The translations under genes were made by a program, and so were the position numbers. 64,000 nt of DNA from Ensifer sp. PDNC004 (GTDB taxonomy: Bacteria > Pseudomonadota > Alphaproteobacteria > Rhizobiales > Rhizobiaceae). Shown here piece after piece: positions 40,103 through 51,820 of this stretch. The stretch lies in contig NZ_CP070353.1 of NCBI RefSeq assembly GCF_016919405.1, positions 1,426,001 to 1,490,000 on the forward strand. Direction: 5' to 3'. Numbering within the stretch: position 1 is the stretch's first letter; every line of letters starts with the position of its first letter. The notes under the pieces are model-generated. The model saw only the letters and a list, made by a program, of their open reading frames with translations, made no database searches and was not told the origin of the DNA.

Positions 40103-40270
40103 ATGGCAAAAGCCACTACCATCAAGATCAAGCTGCTTTCGACAGCCGACACGGGTTTCTTCTACGTCACGACCAAGAACAGCCGTACGATGACGGAAAA
40201 GATGACGAAGACCAAGTACGACCCGGTCGTCAAGAAGCACGTCGAATTCAAGGAAACCAAGATCAAGTAA
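40103..40270 (+). CDS. rpmG: 50S ribosomal protein L33
   Basis: A 55-residue ribosomal protein of the large subunit. It begins [20 protein letters not shown], carries the family block [14 protein letters not shown] and ends [18 protein letters not shown]. It is the zinc-free form: the CxxC pairs found in other L33 proteins are absent. AGGACGA precedes the ATG. A promoter and a terminator flank it closely, so it is a single-gene unit. Confidence 0.97.
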   Translation: MAKATTIKIKLLSTADTGFFYVTTKNSRTMTEKMTKTKYDPVVKKHVEFKETKIK

Positions 40271-40292
40271 GATCGCAGGTTTTCGGGAATTG

Positions 40293-40330
40293 AAGGGCGC
40301 CGACCGCAAGGTCTGGCGCCTTTTCCTTTT
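40293..40330 (+). terminator. Intrinsic terminator of rpmG
   Basis: A GC-rich stem (GGCGCCGACC with GGTCTGGCGCC, one bulged base) around the tetraloop GCAA, followed by TTTTCCTTTTT. Classic form, 23 bases after the stop. Confidence 0.88.
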
Positions 40331-40651
40331 TGGGCCAGCGCCTGGGGCATCTCGCAAAATTTGCCGAGCGCAACGCGTTCACGCCGGCGCCAGCAAACGG
40401 CTCGCCCTCCCCGGCTCTTGCCCCAGAATCAAAACGCCGCCCCGAAGGCGGGACGGCGTGTCGGAAAGGGGGTCGGCTGGCCTCTGACTGCGGCACGAGG
40501 ATTCCGCGGACGCCAAAAGCCAACCGACCGACCCCACGACCCAGGAGATGCGGCGGACCTGAGCATCATGGGGTAACGAATATCGCAGAAGGCTGACGCC
40601 CCCTCTTTCATGAGCATCACCTGAAAATAAAAAAAAATCAACGAATTCTTA
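40331..40651. other. Structured intergenic region, no protein gene
   Basis: No convincing coding frame. Two nested structures stand out: a hairpin at 40434-40459 (6 + 4 bp with a mismatch) and a longer stem pairing 40469-40481 with 40519-40535, enclosing a smaller GCGG/CCGC stem. It could be a structured RNA or a repeat of the rhizobial intergenic palindromic kind. Strand and function are unknown. Confidence 0.35.
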
Positions 40652-40679
40652 ATGCGCGGAGCGGTGCCGCTCGGCGCAT
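40624..40679 (-). terminator. Probable terminator of divK-pleD
   Basis: On the minus strand a 12-bp stem with one G-G mismatch (40652-40679) is followed, after 14 bases, by a run of Ts (A-run 40624-40637 on the plus strand). It lies about 170 bases past the pleD stop. The gap between stem and T-run makes it less certain than usual. Confidence 0.5.
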
Positions 40680-40848
40680 GGTTAATTCTGTATCAGACCT
40701 GGACAGGCACACTGCATGATCCCTGCTGCTACCCAAACTCCCCGGTAGCAAGAGGTGGCGCGAGAATACAACTTTGAATGCAGGCCGCAAGAGGAAGCCC
40801 AAGAAATTCCTTGAAGGGCGCCGAGGCCTGAGACGCGTTAGCCGCGGC

Positions 40849-42216
40849 TCAGGCGGCGGCTGCCACCACCCGGTTACGGCCTTCATGCTTGGCCTGATAA
40901 AGCGCCGTGTCGGCGCGCTTCAGCAGCGCTTCGGCCGTGTCGTTGCCGGGCCTGAGCGTCGCAATCCCCATGGATGCGGTGACCTTCAAGGGGCCATCCG
41001 CCTGCGGGATCGCAAATGGCAGGCTTTCGATGATCGTGCGCAGACGCTCGGCGACACCGGCTGCCATTTCGGCGGAGGTATCCGGCATGACCACGATGAA
41101 CTCTTCGCCGCCGAACCGGCAGGCAAGGTCGGCTCCACGCACCGTCGTGCGGATGCGATTGGCGAATTCCCGCAGCACTTCGTCGCCGACATCGTGACCA
41201 TAGGTATCGTTGACCTGCTTGAAGCGGTCGATGTCGGTCATGCAGATGGAAAGCGGCCGGCCGCGCGCGGCGGCACGATCCATCAGCAGCTTCAGGTGCG
41301 TGTCGAAATAGCGCCGGTTGTGCAGCCCGGTGAGGCCGTCGGTGACGGCAAGCTCGATGGTCTGCTGCACGCTAGACCGCAGCCTGTCATTGCAGTGCTT
41401 GCGCCGGATCTGGGTCATCGAGCGGGCGATCAGTTCATTGGGGTCGACCGGCCGCATCAGGTAATCCGTCACGCCGAGATCGAGCGCGCGGACGACCAAC
41501 TCGTCGCTGCCCTGCTCGGCGATCAGCAGGATAGGGATGAAACGGGTGCGCTCCAGCGAACGCAACTGCGAGCAGAGCCGCAACGGATCGTAGTCGTCGA
41601 AATTCGCATTGACGATGACGAGGTCGAAATTGTTCTCCGCCGCCTCGAACAATGCCGCCTGCGGATCGGAGATGACCGAGACCTCGGCAATCGGCTTGAG
41701 GGCGCGCTGCAGCCGCTCCTGCGACGAGCCGCGGCCATCGACGAGCAGGACGTTGCCGGGCTCGTCAGGCCGGTCCGCCCGGCCAACATCTTCAAGCCCG
41801 ATCGTCTGCGCCGTCTGGGCCCGCAGGCGCAGCTCATCGCTGACGTTCTTCAGCCGCACCAGGCTCTTCACCCGCGACATCAGCTGCAGATCGTTGACGG
41901 GCTTCGTCAGGAAATCGTCGGCGCCGGCCTTCAGGCCACGCACGCGGTCCGAAGGCTGGTCGAGCGCGGTGACCATGACAACCGGGATATGTGCCGTCTT
42001 CGGGTTCGCCTTCAGCCGCTCGCAGACTTCGAAACCATCGAGACCGGGCATCATGATATCGAGCAGCACCAGGTCGATGGGCGTCTTTTCGCAGAGCGCC
42101 AGGGCGGCATAACCGTCACTGGCCGTCAGCACGTCGAAGTACTCGGCAAGTAACCGGGCTTCGAGCAGCTTCACATTGGCCGGAACGTCATCGACAACAA
42201 GAATACGCGCAGTCAT
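40849..42216 (-). CDS. pleD: PleD-type response regulator diguanylate cyclase
   Basis: A cell-cycle response regulator that makes cyclic di-GMP when phosphorylated. The 455 residues are arranged as receiver domain 1 (phospho-acceptor Asp53 in LLDIMMPG), a receiver-like adaptor domain 2 (about 153-280, degenerate at the acceptor site), and GGDEF with active site GGEEF (368-372) and I-site RGAD five residues before it. This is the layout of Caulobacter PleD. It lies 17 bases downstream of divK in one operon, as in other alphaproteobacteria. Confidence 0.96.
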   Translation of the reverse strand: MTARILVVDDVPANVKLLEARLLAEYFDVLTASDGYAALALCEKTPIDLVLLDIMMPGLDGFEVCERLKANPKTAHIPVVMVTALDQPSDRVRGLKAGADDFLTKPVNDLQLMSRVKSLVRLKNVSDELRLRAQTAQTIGLEDVGRADRPDEPGNVLLVDGRGSSQERLQRALKPIAEVSVISDPQAALFEAAENNFDLVIVNANFDDYDPLRLCSQLRSLERTRFIPILLIAEQGSDELVVRALDLGVTDYLMRPVDPNELIARSMTQIRRKHCNDRLRSSVQQTIELAVTDGLTGLHNRRYFDTHLKLLMDRAAARGRPLSICMTDIDRFKQVNDTYGHDVGDEVLREFANRIRTTVRGADLACRFGGEEFIVVMPDTSAEMAAGVAERLRTIIESLPFAIPQADGPLKVTASMGIATLRPGNDTAEALLKRADTALYQAKHEGRNRVVAAAA

Positions 42217-42233
42217 ATCAATTTTCCCGCCGC

Positions 42234-42605
42234 TCAGGCATCGCCCAGGTAGGTTTTGATCGTCTCAATGAACTTTGGTACCGAGATCGGCTTGGAGACA
42301 TAGGCTTCGCACCCGCCCTGGCGGATCCGCTCCTCGTCGCCCTTCATGGCAAAGGCGGTCACGGCGATGACCGGGATGACGTGTAGTTCGTCGTCTTCCT
42401 TCAGCCACTTCGTCACTTCCAGGCCGGAAACCTCCGGCAGCTGAATGTCCATGAGAATGAGATCGGGCCGATGCTTGCGCGCAAGCTCGAGCGCTTCCAT
42501 GCCGTTGCGAGTCTGGATCGTCGCATAGCCAGAGGCCTCGATCAGGTCGCGGAAGAGCTTCATGTTCAGCTCGTTGTCCTCAACAATCATCACCTGTTTG
42601 GGCAT
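42234..42605 (-). CDS. divK: Single-domain response regulator DivK
   Basis: A 123-residue stand-alone receiver that relays phosphate between histidine kinases (DivJ and PleC in Caulobacter; PleC, DivJ and CbrA in Sinorhizobium) to control CtrA and cell-cycle progression. Asp53 in LMDIQLPE is the acceptor; the acidic pair near residues 9-10 and the Thr/Ala and Lys (SKPIS) positions are intact. The start at 42605 is the family start; the frame is open slightly upstream. First gene of the divK-pleD operon. Confidence 0.96.
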   Translation of the reverse strand: MPKQVMIVEDNELNMKLFRDLIEASGYATIQTRNGMEALELARKHRPDLILMDIQLPEVSGLEVTKWLKEDDELHVIPVIAVTAFAMKGDEERIRQGGCEAYVSKPISVPKFIETIKTYLGDA

Positions 42606-42656
42606 GTCGATCCCTTGCTGTCCATCGTCACCTTGCAAGTCTCCTCAGGACAATTA

Positions 42657-42738
42657 ACGTGCGGAGCCGACGACTCGACCCATTTCCTCAACGTCAGAGA
42701 TAGGCCTATTTGGTTGAAAAATAGGTAACTCCGCACGT
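42657..42738. repeat. Nested inverted repeats in the divK/DUF3572 promoter region
   Basis: Perfect 10-base inverted arms ACGTGCGGAG (42657-42666) and CTCCGCACGT (42729-42738) flank 62 bases that contain a second 7-bp hairpin, CCTATTT (42705-42711) with AAATAGG (42719-42725). Both lie between divergent genes, so they may be regulator sites. Confidence 0.5.
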
Positions 42739-42761
42739 AAAAACCATACGGGGACAAACCA

Positions 42762-43031
42762 TTGAAGAGCGCCGACGAAATTGCAGTAGACATTCTCGCC
42801 TGGCTTGCCGGCGAGCCAGAACTCCTGTCCCGCTTCCTGGCGCTGACCGGCACGGACCCGACGGCGCTGCGCAACGCCATCGCCGAACCCGGCTTCATGG
42901 GCGGGCTCGTCGCCTTTCTGATGGACCATGAGCCGACCCTGATGGCATTCTGTACAGCGACCGGTACGGCGCCCGAAGACGTTGTGCGCGCCCATATGGT
43001 ACTTTCCGGCCACGCAGGCTTCGAGGATTGA
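42762..43031 (+). CDS. DUF3572 family protein
   Basis: An 89-residue helical, acidic cytosolic protein with the family marks ILAWLAGEPE, GTDPTALR and AEPGFMGGLVAFLMDHEP. Function unknown. It starts with TTG at 42762 behind ACGGGGAC. In alphaproteobacteria the family is often found divergent from divK, as here. The next gene starts within a few bases of its stop. Confidence 0.82.
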   Translation: MKSADEIAVDILAWLAGEPELLSRFLALTGTDPTALRNAIAEPGFMGGLVAFLMDHEPTLMAFCTATGTAPEDVVRAHMVLSGHAGFED

Positions 43032-43033
43032 GG

Positions 43034-43675
43034 GTGGCAAACGCGCCGAGAGTTCACAGCATCACGCTTGGCAACCGCCCACTGATCGTCAGTGACATCG
43101 ACGATGTCGTGCTCGAATTCATCAATCCGTTCAAAGCGTTCCTCAAGAGCTGCGGCCATGTGCTGCTGCCCCGGTCGTTCCGCCTGACCGGCAACATCAT
43201 CACGCATGCCGACGAGCAGCCGGTGGCGGAGCCGGAGGTCAAAATCCTGCTCGACGCCTTCTACGGCTCGCAGGATCGTTGGCAGACGCCCGCCGCCAGA
43301 GCCGTGGAGACCCTGTCCGCATTGTCGGAGGAAGCCGACATCGTCTTTCTGACCGCGATGCCGCCGCAGCACGCCACGGTCCGCCGCGCGCTTCTCGATC
43401 AGCTTGGCCTTCCCTATCCGCTGCTTGCGTCCGAAGAGCCCAAGGGCCCGATCGTCCAAAAACTTCACGGCGGCCGAACCGTCCCGCTGGTCTTCATCGA
43501 CGACATGCTTCGCAATTTGCGATCGGTGAAGGATCACGCGCCGTCCTGCCTGCCGATCAACCTCATGGCCGACTCGGATTTCAAGGCGCTCGCGCCGAAG
43601 ATCGACGCAGACATTCGTGCCGTCGCCGATTGGCCGGAGGCAGCCGCGGCCATTCGCGCGCATTTCCGCGGCTAG
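43034..43675 (+). CDS. HAD-like phosphatase-fold protein
   Basis: A 213-residue cytosolic protein. SDIDDVV near the N-terminus resembles the HAD nucleophile motif DxDxx, VFLTAM is the motif II position, and VFIDDMLRNL looks like the acidic motif IV. It is therefore a likely HAD-superfamily hydrolase; the substrate is unknown. The start is a GTG at 43034 with GAGGA six bases before it; a TTG at 43028 is the alternative. Co-transcribed with DUF3572. Confidence 0.7.
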   Translation: MANAPRVHSITLGNRPLIVSDIDDVVLEFINPFKAFLKSCGHVLLPRSFRLTGNIITHADEQPVAEPEVKILLDAFYGSQDRWQTPAARAVETLSALSEEADIVFLTAMPPQHATVRRALLDQLGLPYPLLASEEPKGPIVQKLHGGRTVPLVFIDDMLRNLRSVKDHAPSCLPINLMADSDFKALAPKIDADIRAVADWPEAAAAIRAHFRG

Positions 43676-43822
43676 CCCGGACCGGCTGCCCGTCGGCGCA
43701 AACTCAGCCCCGCCGGCGCTGCGCGAGACGCGCCTGGCGATCCTTTTCAACGGCGACAATTGCATTGTGATTTCCAATCGCGCCTCCTTGAGACTCGCTA
43801 GAGTAGAGCCTAAGGTCGCAAT

Positions 43823-43837
43823 GTTCAATATTTGTTC
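43823..43837 (+). promoter_or_regulatory. LexA (SOS) box of dinB
   Basis: GTTC-AATATTT-GTTC, the direct-repeat operator of alphaproteobacterial LexA. It ends 5 bases before the dinB ATG. A possible promoter TTGAGA (43788-43793)-N17-TAAGGT (43811-43816) puts the transcription start inside the box, so bound LexA would block dinB. Confidence 0.85.
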
Positions 43838-43842
43838 CCGAT

Positions 43843-45135
43843 ATGCCCGACAGCGCTGCTCACTTTCCAGGCTTCTGCCGCGACTGCCTCAAGGAACAGG
43901 CGGCGTCGGTGCGGCGCTGCCTAGCCTGCGGCAGCCCGCGCATTCTGCGGCATGCTGAGCTCTATGACCTGACGCTGGCGCACATCGATTGTGACGCCTT
44001 CTATGCCTCGATCGAGAAGCGCGACAACCCGGAGCTCGCCGACAAGCCGGTGATCATCGGTGGCGGCAAGCGCGGCGTGGTATCCACCGCCTGCTACGTC
44101 GCCCGCATTCACGGCGTGCGCTCGGCGATGCCGATGTTCAAGGCGCTGGAAGCCTGCCCGCAGGCGATCGTCATCAAGCCCAATATGGAGAAATACGCGC
44201 GTGTCGGCCGCGAGGTGCGCACGCTGATGCAGGAACTGACACCGCTGGTGCAGCCGCTGTCGATCGACGAGGCCTTCCTCGAACTCAGCGGCACGGAGCG
44301 GCTGCATCACGATCCGCCGGCGCGCACGCTTGCGCGTCTTGCCCGCCGGATCGAGTTGGAGATCGGCATCACCGTCTCGGTCGGCCTCTCCTATTGCAAG
44401 TTCCTCGCCAAGGTGGCGTCCGACCTGCAAAAGCCGCGCGGCTTTTCCGTCATCGGCCAGGCCGAAGCGCTGGACTTCCTGCGGGAAAAGCCGGTGACCC
44501 TGATCTGGGGCGTCGGCAAGGCCTTTGCCGCGACGCTGGAGCGTGACGGCGTGCGCACGATCGGGCAATTGCAGACCATGGAGGAAGGCGACCTCATGCG
44601 CCGCTACGGCACTATGGGGCAGCGGCTCTTCCGCCTGTCGCGCGGGCTCGACGAGAGAGCGGTCGAAATCGACGGCGAAGCCAAGAGCGTATCCGCAGAG
44701 ACGACGTTCAACGACGATATCGCGCGCTATGACGACCTTGTCACGCATCTGCGGCGCCTCAGCGAGCAGGTGGCTCACCGGCTGCGAAAGTCCGAGCTCG
44801 CCGGCCAGACGGTCGTTCTCAAGCTCAAAACCGCCGACTTCAAGATCCGCACCCGCAACCGGCGCCTGGACAGCCCTACCCGCCTTGCCGACCGCATCTT
44901 CCGCATCGGCCTGCAGCTTCTCGAAAAAGAGGCGGACGGAACGAAGTATCGGCTGATCGGCATCGGCGTCAGCGATCTCTCCGCCCCGGACCTCGCCGAT
45001 CCGCCGGATCTTGTCGATCCCGCGGCCACCAGACGCGCTGCGGCCGAGGACGCGATGAACAGGCTGCGCGACAAGTTCGGCAAGGCGAGCGTCGAAACCG
45101 GCTACACGTTCGGCACCAGAAAACGCGATCCATAA
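43843..45135 (+). CDS. dinB: DNA polymerase IV with N-terminal zinc ribbon
   Basis: A Y-family translesion polymerase of 430 residues. Before the polymerase core is an extension with two cysteine pairs (C12-C15 and C26-C29) that would form a zinc ribbon; this is a rhizobial DinB feature absent from E. coli Pol IV. The palm motifs are [15 protein letters not shown] and [11 protein letters not shown]; the segment [21 protein letters not shown] is typical of DinB. The little-finger domain and a short tail with TGYTFGTR follow. No Shine-Dalgarno lies between the SOS box and the ATG. Confidence 0.94.
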   Translation: MPDSAAHFPGFCRDCLKEQAASVRRCLACGSPRILRHAELYDLTLAHIDCDAFYASIEKRDNPELADKPVIIGGGKRGVVSTACYVARIHGVRSAMPMFKALEACPQAIVIKPNMEKYARVGREVRTLMQELTPLVQPLSIDEAFLELSGTERLHHDPPARTLARLARRIELEIGITVSVGLSYCKFLAKVASDLQKPRGFSVIGQAEALDFLREKPVTLIWGVGKAFAATLERDGVRTIGQLQTMEEGDLMRRYGTMGQRLFRLSRGLDERAVEIDGEAKSVSAETTFNDDIARYDDLVTHLRRLSEQVAHRLRKSELAGQTVVLKLKTADFKIRTRNRRLDSPTRLADRIFRIGLQLLEKEADGTKYRLIGIGVSDLSAPDLADPPDLVDPAATRRAAAEDAMNRLRDKFGKASVETGYTFGTRKRDP

Positions 45136-45274
45136 GACCGCAGGCGCGCTTGCCGCAGCAGACACACCTCGCAGAGCGATCACGCAACCTTGATCGACCC
45201 CACACACATCAGGATGAATTCCTTAAAGATTGGCGACTAGGCTTGTCCGCCAAGTCACGTGTTGGGTTGAGTGT

Positions 45275-46504
45275 ATGGTATCGCGTTTCGCTCTCACCGC
45301 CAGCGTCGTCGCACTGCTCTTGTCGCCGGCCACCGGTTTTGCAGGCAGTCGCGGGCCGCTGCAGATCATCGTCTCGAAGGACCAGCAATCGCTCGTCGTC
45401 TATGACGGGGACGCTGTCATTGCGACGTCGCCGGTCTCGACCGGCAAGGCGGGTCACACCACGCCATCGGGCATCTTTTCGATCCTCGAAAAGCGGCGCC
45501 ATCACAAGTCGAACATCTATTCGAACGCGCCGATGCCCTTCATGCAGCGGCTCACCTGGTCGGGCATTGCGCTGCACGGCTCCAATCACGTGCCGGACTA
45601 TCCGGCCTCTCATGGCTGCGTGCGGTTGCCGAGCCAATTTGCCGCCTCGCTCTTCAAGATGACCGAGCGCGGCGTGCACGTGCTGATCTCCGACCGGCAG
45701 ATAACGCCCCTGGAGGTTAAGAGCGCCCTGCTCTTCCGACCGGCTCCGATCGACCTCCAGCCACCACTTTCCGACGTGCCACTGAGACCCGCGATCAGCC
45801 AGGCCGGCGACACGCCGGTGGAAGTGGCAATGCGGGAGCCACCCGGCGGCGCCCATTCGGCGCGATCCACCGAGGAGCCAATCCGGATCCTGATCACCCG
45901 CAGCGACGCACGCGACACCATGCGCGAGGTTCAGTCGTCCCTCGATTTCCTCGGCTACGCACCCGGTGCGATCGACGGTCATGCCGGGCCAGCGACGATT
46001 GCGGCCCTGCGCGCCTTCCAGGCAAGCGAGGGCCTCGACGGCGACGGCAAGCTGACGCCTGAACTGACCGACAGGCTTCTGCGCAAGGCCGGCCGTACGC
46101 CGCCGCAGAACGGCAAGATCCTCGTGCGGCAAGGCTTCAAGCCGCTCTTTGAGGCCGGGCTTACGATCGACAAGCCGGAAGAGGCACTCGGAACCCATTT
46201 CCTCCAGTTCCGCCACAATGAGGAGCAAGGTGCCGAAGGCAAATGGTTCGGCGTCTCGCTTGAGAACCACCTGCCCGCCTCGACGAGGAAGCGCCTCGGC
46301 ATCTCCATGGAGGCCGATCCCTTCGCCTATAATGGAATCCAGCGCACGCTCGCGCGCATGACGATTTCCGACGATGTGCGCAAGCGCGTGGAAGCGTTGC
46401 TCGCCGAAGGCTCATCGCTGTCGATCGCCGATATGGAAAGCGGACTGGAGACCGGTCAGGGCACCGATTTCATCACCATCACCCGGACACGTCCGGGCGA
46501 CTGA
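45275..46504 (+). CDS. L,D-transpeptidase with peptidoglycan-binding domain
   Basis: A periplasmic enzyme of 409 residues that forms 3-3 cross-links or attaches proteins to peptidoglycan. A signal peptide (cut near GFAG) leads into a YkuD domain (about 28-140) with HGSNHVPDYPASHGCVRL; Cys115 is the nucleophile. A peptidoglycan-binding_1 repeat (about 212-270, LDFLGYAPGAIDGHAGPAT) follows, then a C-terminal region without a known family. The ATG at 45275 was chosen for the signal peptide; the frame opens at 45230. Confidence 0.88.
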   Translation: MVSRFALTASVVALLLSPATGFAGSRGPLQIIVSKDQQSLVVYDGDAVIATSPVSTGKAGHTTPSGIFSILEKRRHHKSNIYSNAPMPFMQRLTWSGIALHGSNHVPDYPASHGCVRLPSQFAASLFKMTERGVHVLISDRQITPLEVKSALLFRPAPIDLQPPLSDVPLRPAISQAGDTPVEVAMREPPGGAHSARSTEEPIRILITRSDARDTMREVQSSLDFLGYAPGAIDGHAGPATIAALRAFQASEGLDGDGKLTPELTDRLLRKAGRTPPQNGKILVRQGFKPLFEAGLTIDKPEEALGTHFLQFRHNEEQGAEGKWFGVSLENHLPASTRKRLGISMEADPFAYNGIQRTLARMTISDDVRKRVEALLAEGSSLSIADMESGLETGQGTDFITITRTRPGD

Positions 46505-46613
46505 TCCGCTCCAGACCGGCAAACGACACCCGACCAGCGTCCGGCCGCCGGTCGCGAGGTTCCAAACCTGCTCAGACGCCGCTCCACTGCGATCGAGCGG
46601 AACCCCTCTCGGA

Positions 46614-50111
<3,498 letters not shown>

Positions 50112-50256
50112 TGTCGCACCCTGATTCCTGTCCACTCGGAAGGATATCCCGTTTATCACCCGCCATGTCCAGATTCCCCTGGCATGTCGTCCCCCTTATT
50201 CAATGGGGATGAGGCGCTTTGCGGAGGTGCTTGAGAGAAAATATCGACGCCCGCCT

Positions 50257-50343
50257 TCAGAGGCCGAGCGCGATGAAAGAGATGCTTGCGATGAACAGGC
50301 TCATCGACGCGAAGGCGGCGAGGTCACGAACAAAATCAGTCAT
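50257..50343 (-). CDS. SOS-linked membrane microprotein, 28 residues
   Basis: A short frame from the ATG at 50343 to the TGA at 50259-50257. The protein starts MTDFVRDLAAFASM, and from there to its end (ISFIALGL) is a single hydrophobic helix, so an acidic and basic N-terminal segment would face the cytosol. An AAGGAG site lies 7 bases before the ATG. Upstream come a CTTGACG -35 element and a LexA box within the promoter. Size, single helix and SOS control recall Caulobacter SidA, a 29-residue SOS-induced division inhibitor; I have no sequence alignment to support homology. It lies 145 bases upstream of dnaE and could be partly co-transcribed with it. Confidence 0.7.
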   Translation of the reverse strand: MTDFVRDLAAFASMSLFIASISFIALGL

Positions 50344-50376
50344 AACATGGCTCCTTTTCCGTTATGTTTTTACTTT

Positions 50377-50391
50377 GTTCCATTTTTGTTC
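50377..50391 (-). promoter_or_regulatory. LexA (SOS) box of the 28-residue microprotein gene
   Basis: On the plus strand GTTC-CATTTTT-GTTC, the alphaproteobacterial SOS operator, with the same T-rich spacer as the dinB box. On the minus strand it lies directly after TTGACG (50400-50395), that is, between -35 and -10, where LexA would block RNA polymerase. It is 34 bases from the ATG at 50343. Confidence 0.8.
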
Positions 50392-50529
50392 ACGCGTCAA
50401 GCAATACACAGGCGTTCTGTTCACGATGGTTAATACGGCGCGTGAATGCAGGTTAACCGGCGGGTAAGCCGCTTGAGGAAAGTGCCGCGCCCGCATATCA
50501 AGGGGAACAACCACGCGGAGCGCTCCGAC

Positions 50530-51105
50530 ATGCTTGCACGCCTGATTCTCCCCTCGCTGCTACTGCTATTTCCTGCCGTTGCCTCGGCGGCCGACGCAAT
50601 CGACCCCGCCCGTATCGTCTCTGCGGCGACCGGCGACTGGGACAAGGACGGTTCTTCCGATCTCGCGCTGATCGTGCGACCGGCCGAAGGCAGCGACGAG
50701 GACAACGGCGTCCTTCTCTACCTCACCGGCGACAACGGCGCGCTGGCATTGAAATCGGCCATTCCGAACAAGGTCTGGGGTCAGTTCGAACTCGTCGGCC
50801 AAGCGCCCTCGATCGAAGCGCTGCCCAGCGGCTCACTGCTCATCACCAGTCACAACGATGCCATCGGGCGTGACCGCTGGGAACAGAAGCTGACGGTCGC
50901 CTATCGCAACTTCGACTTCGTCGTGGCGGGCTACACCTACTCGTCCTACGATACGCTCGATCCCGACAACACCGCGCAATGCGACCTCAATGTGCTGACT
51001 GGCAAGGGCAAATCCAACGACAAGCCAGTCGAAACCAAGGGCGAGCTCGTCCTCCTCAAGGACTGGACCGACGATCGCGGGCAGAAGGCTTGCGGCCTGC
51101 AATAA
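50530..51105 (+). CDS. Exported hypothetical protein with a VCBS/FG-GAP-like start
   Basis: A 191-residue protein with a signal peptide (cut after VASAAD). The segment ATGDWDKDGSSDLALIV looks like an FG-GAP/VCBS calcium-binding blade, and the rest is beta-rich. No enzyme motif is seen. The start is the ATG at 50530; the frame is open to 50446. It is divergent from the microprotein gene and followed closely by the SOS box of the DUF5680 gene. Confidence 0.75.
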   Translation: MLARLILPSLLLLFPAVASAADAIDPARIVSAATGDWDKDGSSDLALIVRPAEGSDEDNGVLLYLTGDNGALALKSAIPNKVWGQFELVGQAPSIEALPSGSLLITSHNDAIGRDRWEQKLTVAYRNFDFVVAGYTYSSYDTLDPDNTAQCDLNVLTGKGKSNDKPVETKGELVLLKDWTDDRGQKACGLQ

Positions 51106-51115
51106 TTGGGTGAAT

Positions 51116-51130
51116 GTTCCCTATTTGTTC
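51116..51130 (+). promoter_or_regulatory. LexA (SOS) box upstream of the DUF5680 gene
   Basis: GTTC-CCTATTT-GTTC, matching the dinB box at 6 of 7 spacer-proximal and all half-site positions (both read TATTTGTTC at the end). It lies 55 bases before the ATG at 51186. Confidence 0.75.
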
Positions 51131-51166
51131 TTTACAACCTCGACGGACCGCTGCATCCTCTTGCGC

Positions 51167-51181
51167 GAACGTATGAGGAAC
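51167..51181 (+). promoter_or_regulatory. Possible second SOS half-site pair
   Basis: GAAC-GTATGAG-GAAC is the operator pattern on the opposite strand, and it overlaps the GAGGAA ribosome binding site of the DUF5680 gene. Its spacer is not T-rich like the other three boxes, so it may be a chance match. Confidence 0.35.
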
Positions 51182-51185
51182 AATC

Positions 51186-51653
51186 ATGGCCGCGCTCGAA
51201 CCACTCAAAGAATTCATCGTCGAAGCGAAATCAAACACCTATGTCGGCGGCGGCGGGCGGCGCTCGTCGTCACGCCCGGGTTCCCGCGATATCGGCTATG
51301 AGCGGGATCGCTGGCGCTACGTCGACAGCTATTTCGGCGGGACCGATTTCGCAGGCCAGGAGACCGTTTGGCAGGATGATCGGCCGCAGTGGGCAATGAA
51401 CTACTTCGGTCGGATCATCCGTCCTGACCTCATCAACGGCGAAAAGGCAGGCGTCGTCATCAAGGCGGCACTTCAGGCGATGTACCGCGACAAGCGGCAT
51501 TTCCTCGGCGGCACGGAGTTCCGGCATGCCCATGGCTACTATATCGACAACAGCCGCGGCGACATCGCTCATTTTTCCGGGCACGAGGTCATCTTCGTCG
51601 ATGGCGAGGAAGCCTATGAGCTCGACTATCGCGGCGGCGTGATCAGGCCATAG
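51186..51653 (+). CDS. DUF5680 family protein under SOS control
   Basis: A 155-residue cytosolic protein. The pattern EFIVEAKSNTYVGGG at the start, WRYVDSYFGGTDFAGQETVW in the middle and a C-terminal ELDYRGGVIRP are the marks of DUF5680, a family of unknown function that in some bacteria is fused to helix-turn-helix domains. Here there is no such domain. An ideal GAGGAA site precedes the ATG. One strong and one weak SOS box lie upstream, so damage induction is expected. Confidence 0.8.
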   Translation: MAALEPLKEFIVEAKSNTYVGGGGRRSSSRPGSRDIGYERDRWRYVDSYFGGTDFAGQETVWQDDRPQWAMNYFGRIIRPDLINGEKAGVVIKAALQAMYRDKRHFLGGTEFRHAHGYYIDNSRGDIAHFSGHEVIFVDGEEAYELDYRGGVIRP

Positions 51654-51820
51654 GGCAAGACCCTACAGCATGTGGCGCAGGAGCGAGTAACGGTCTGCGA
51701 CGCGGAAAGATCGCGGCGCGCTTTCGGCGCGCTGTGCGGTGGAATCGCTTGTGACGGTGGCGGTCGCTCGTCGCAAGCGCGCGTTATTCAAGAGATACCG
51801 TTGTCGGTCGTGGGGTCGGG

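Noticed and set aside
51167..51181. Treating the GAAC-N7-GAAC pair as equal to the three strong SOS boxes
   Set aside because: The spacer is not T-rich and it overlaps a purine-rich Shine-Dalgarno sequence, so it is listed only as a weak candidate.
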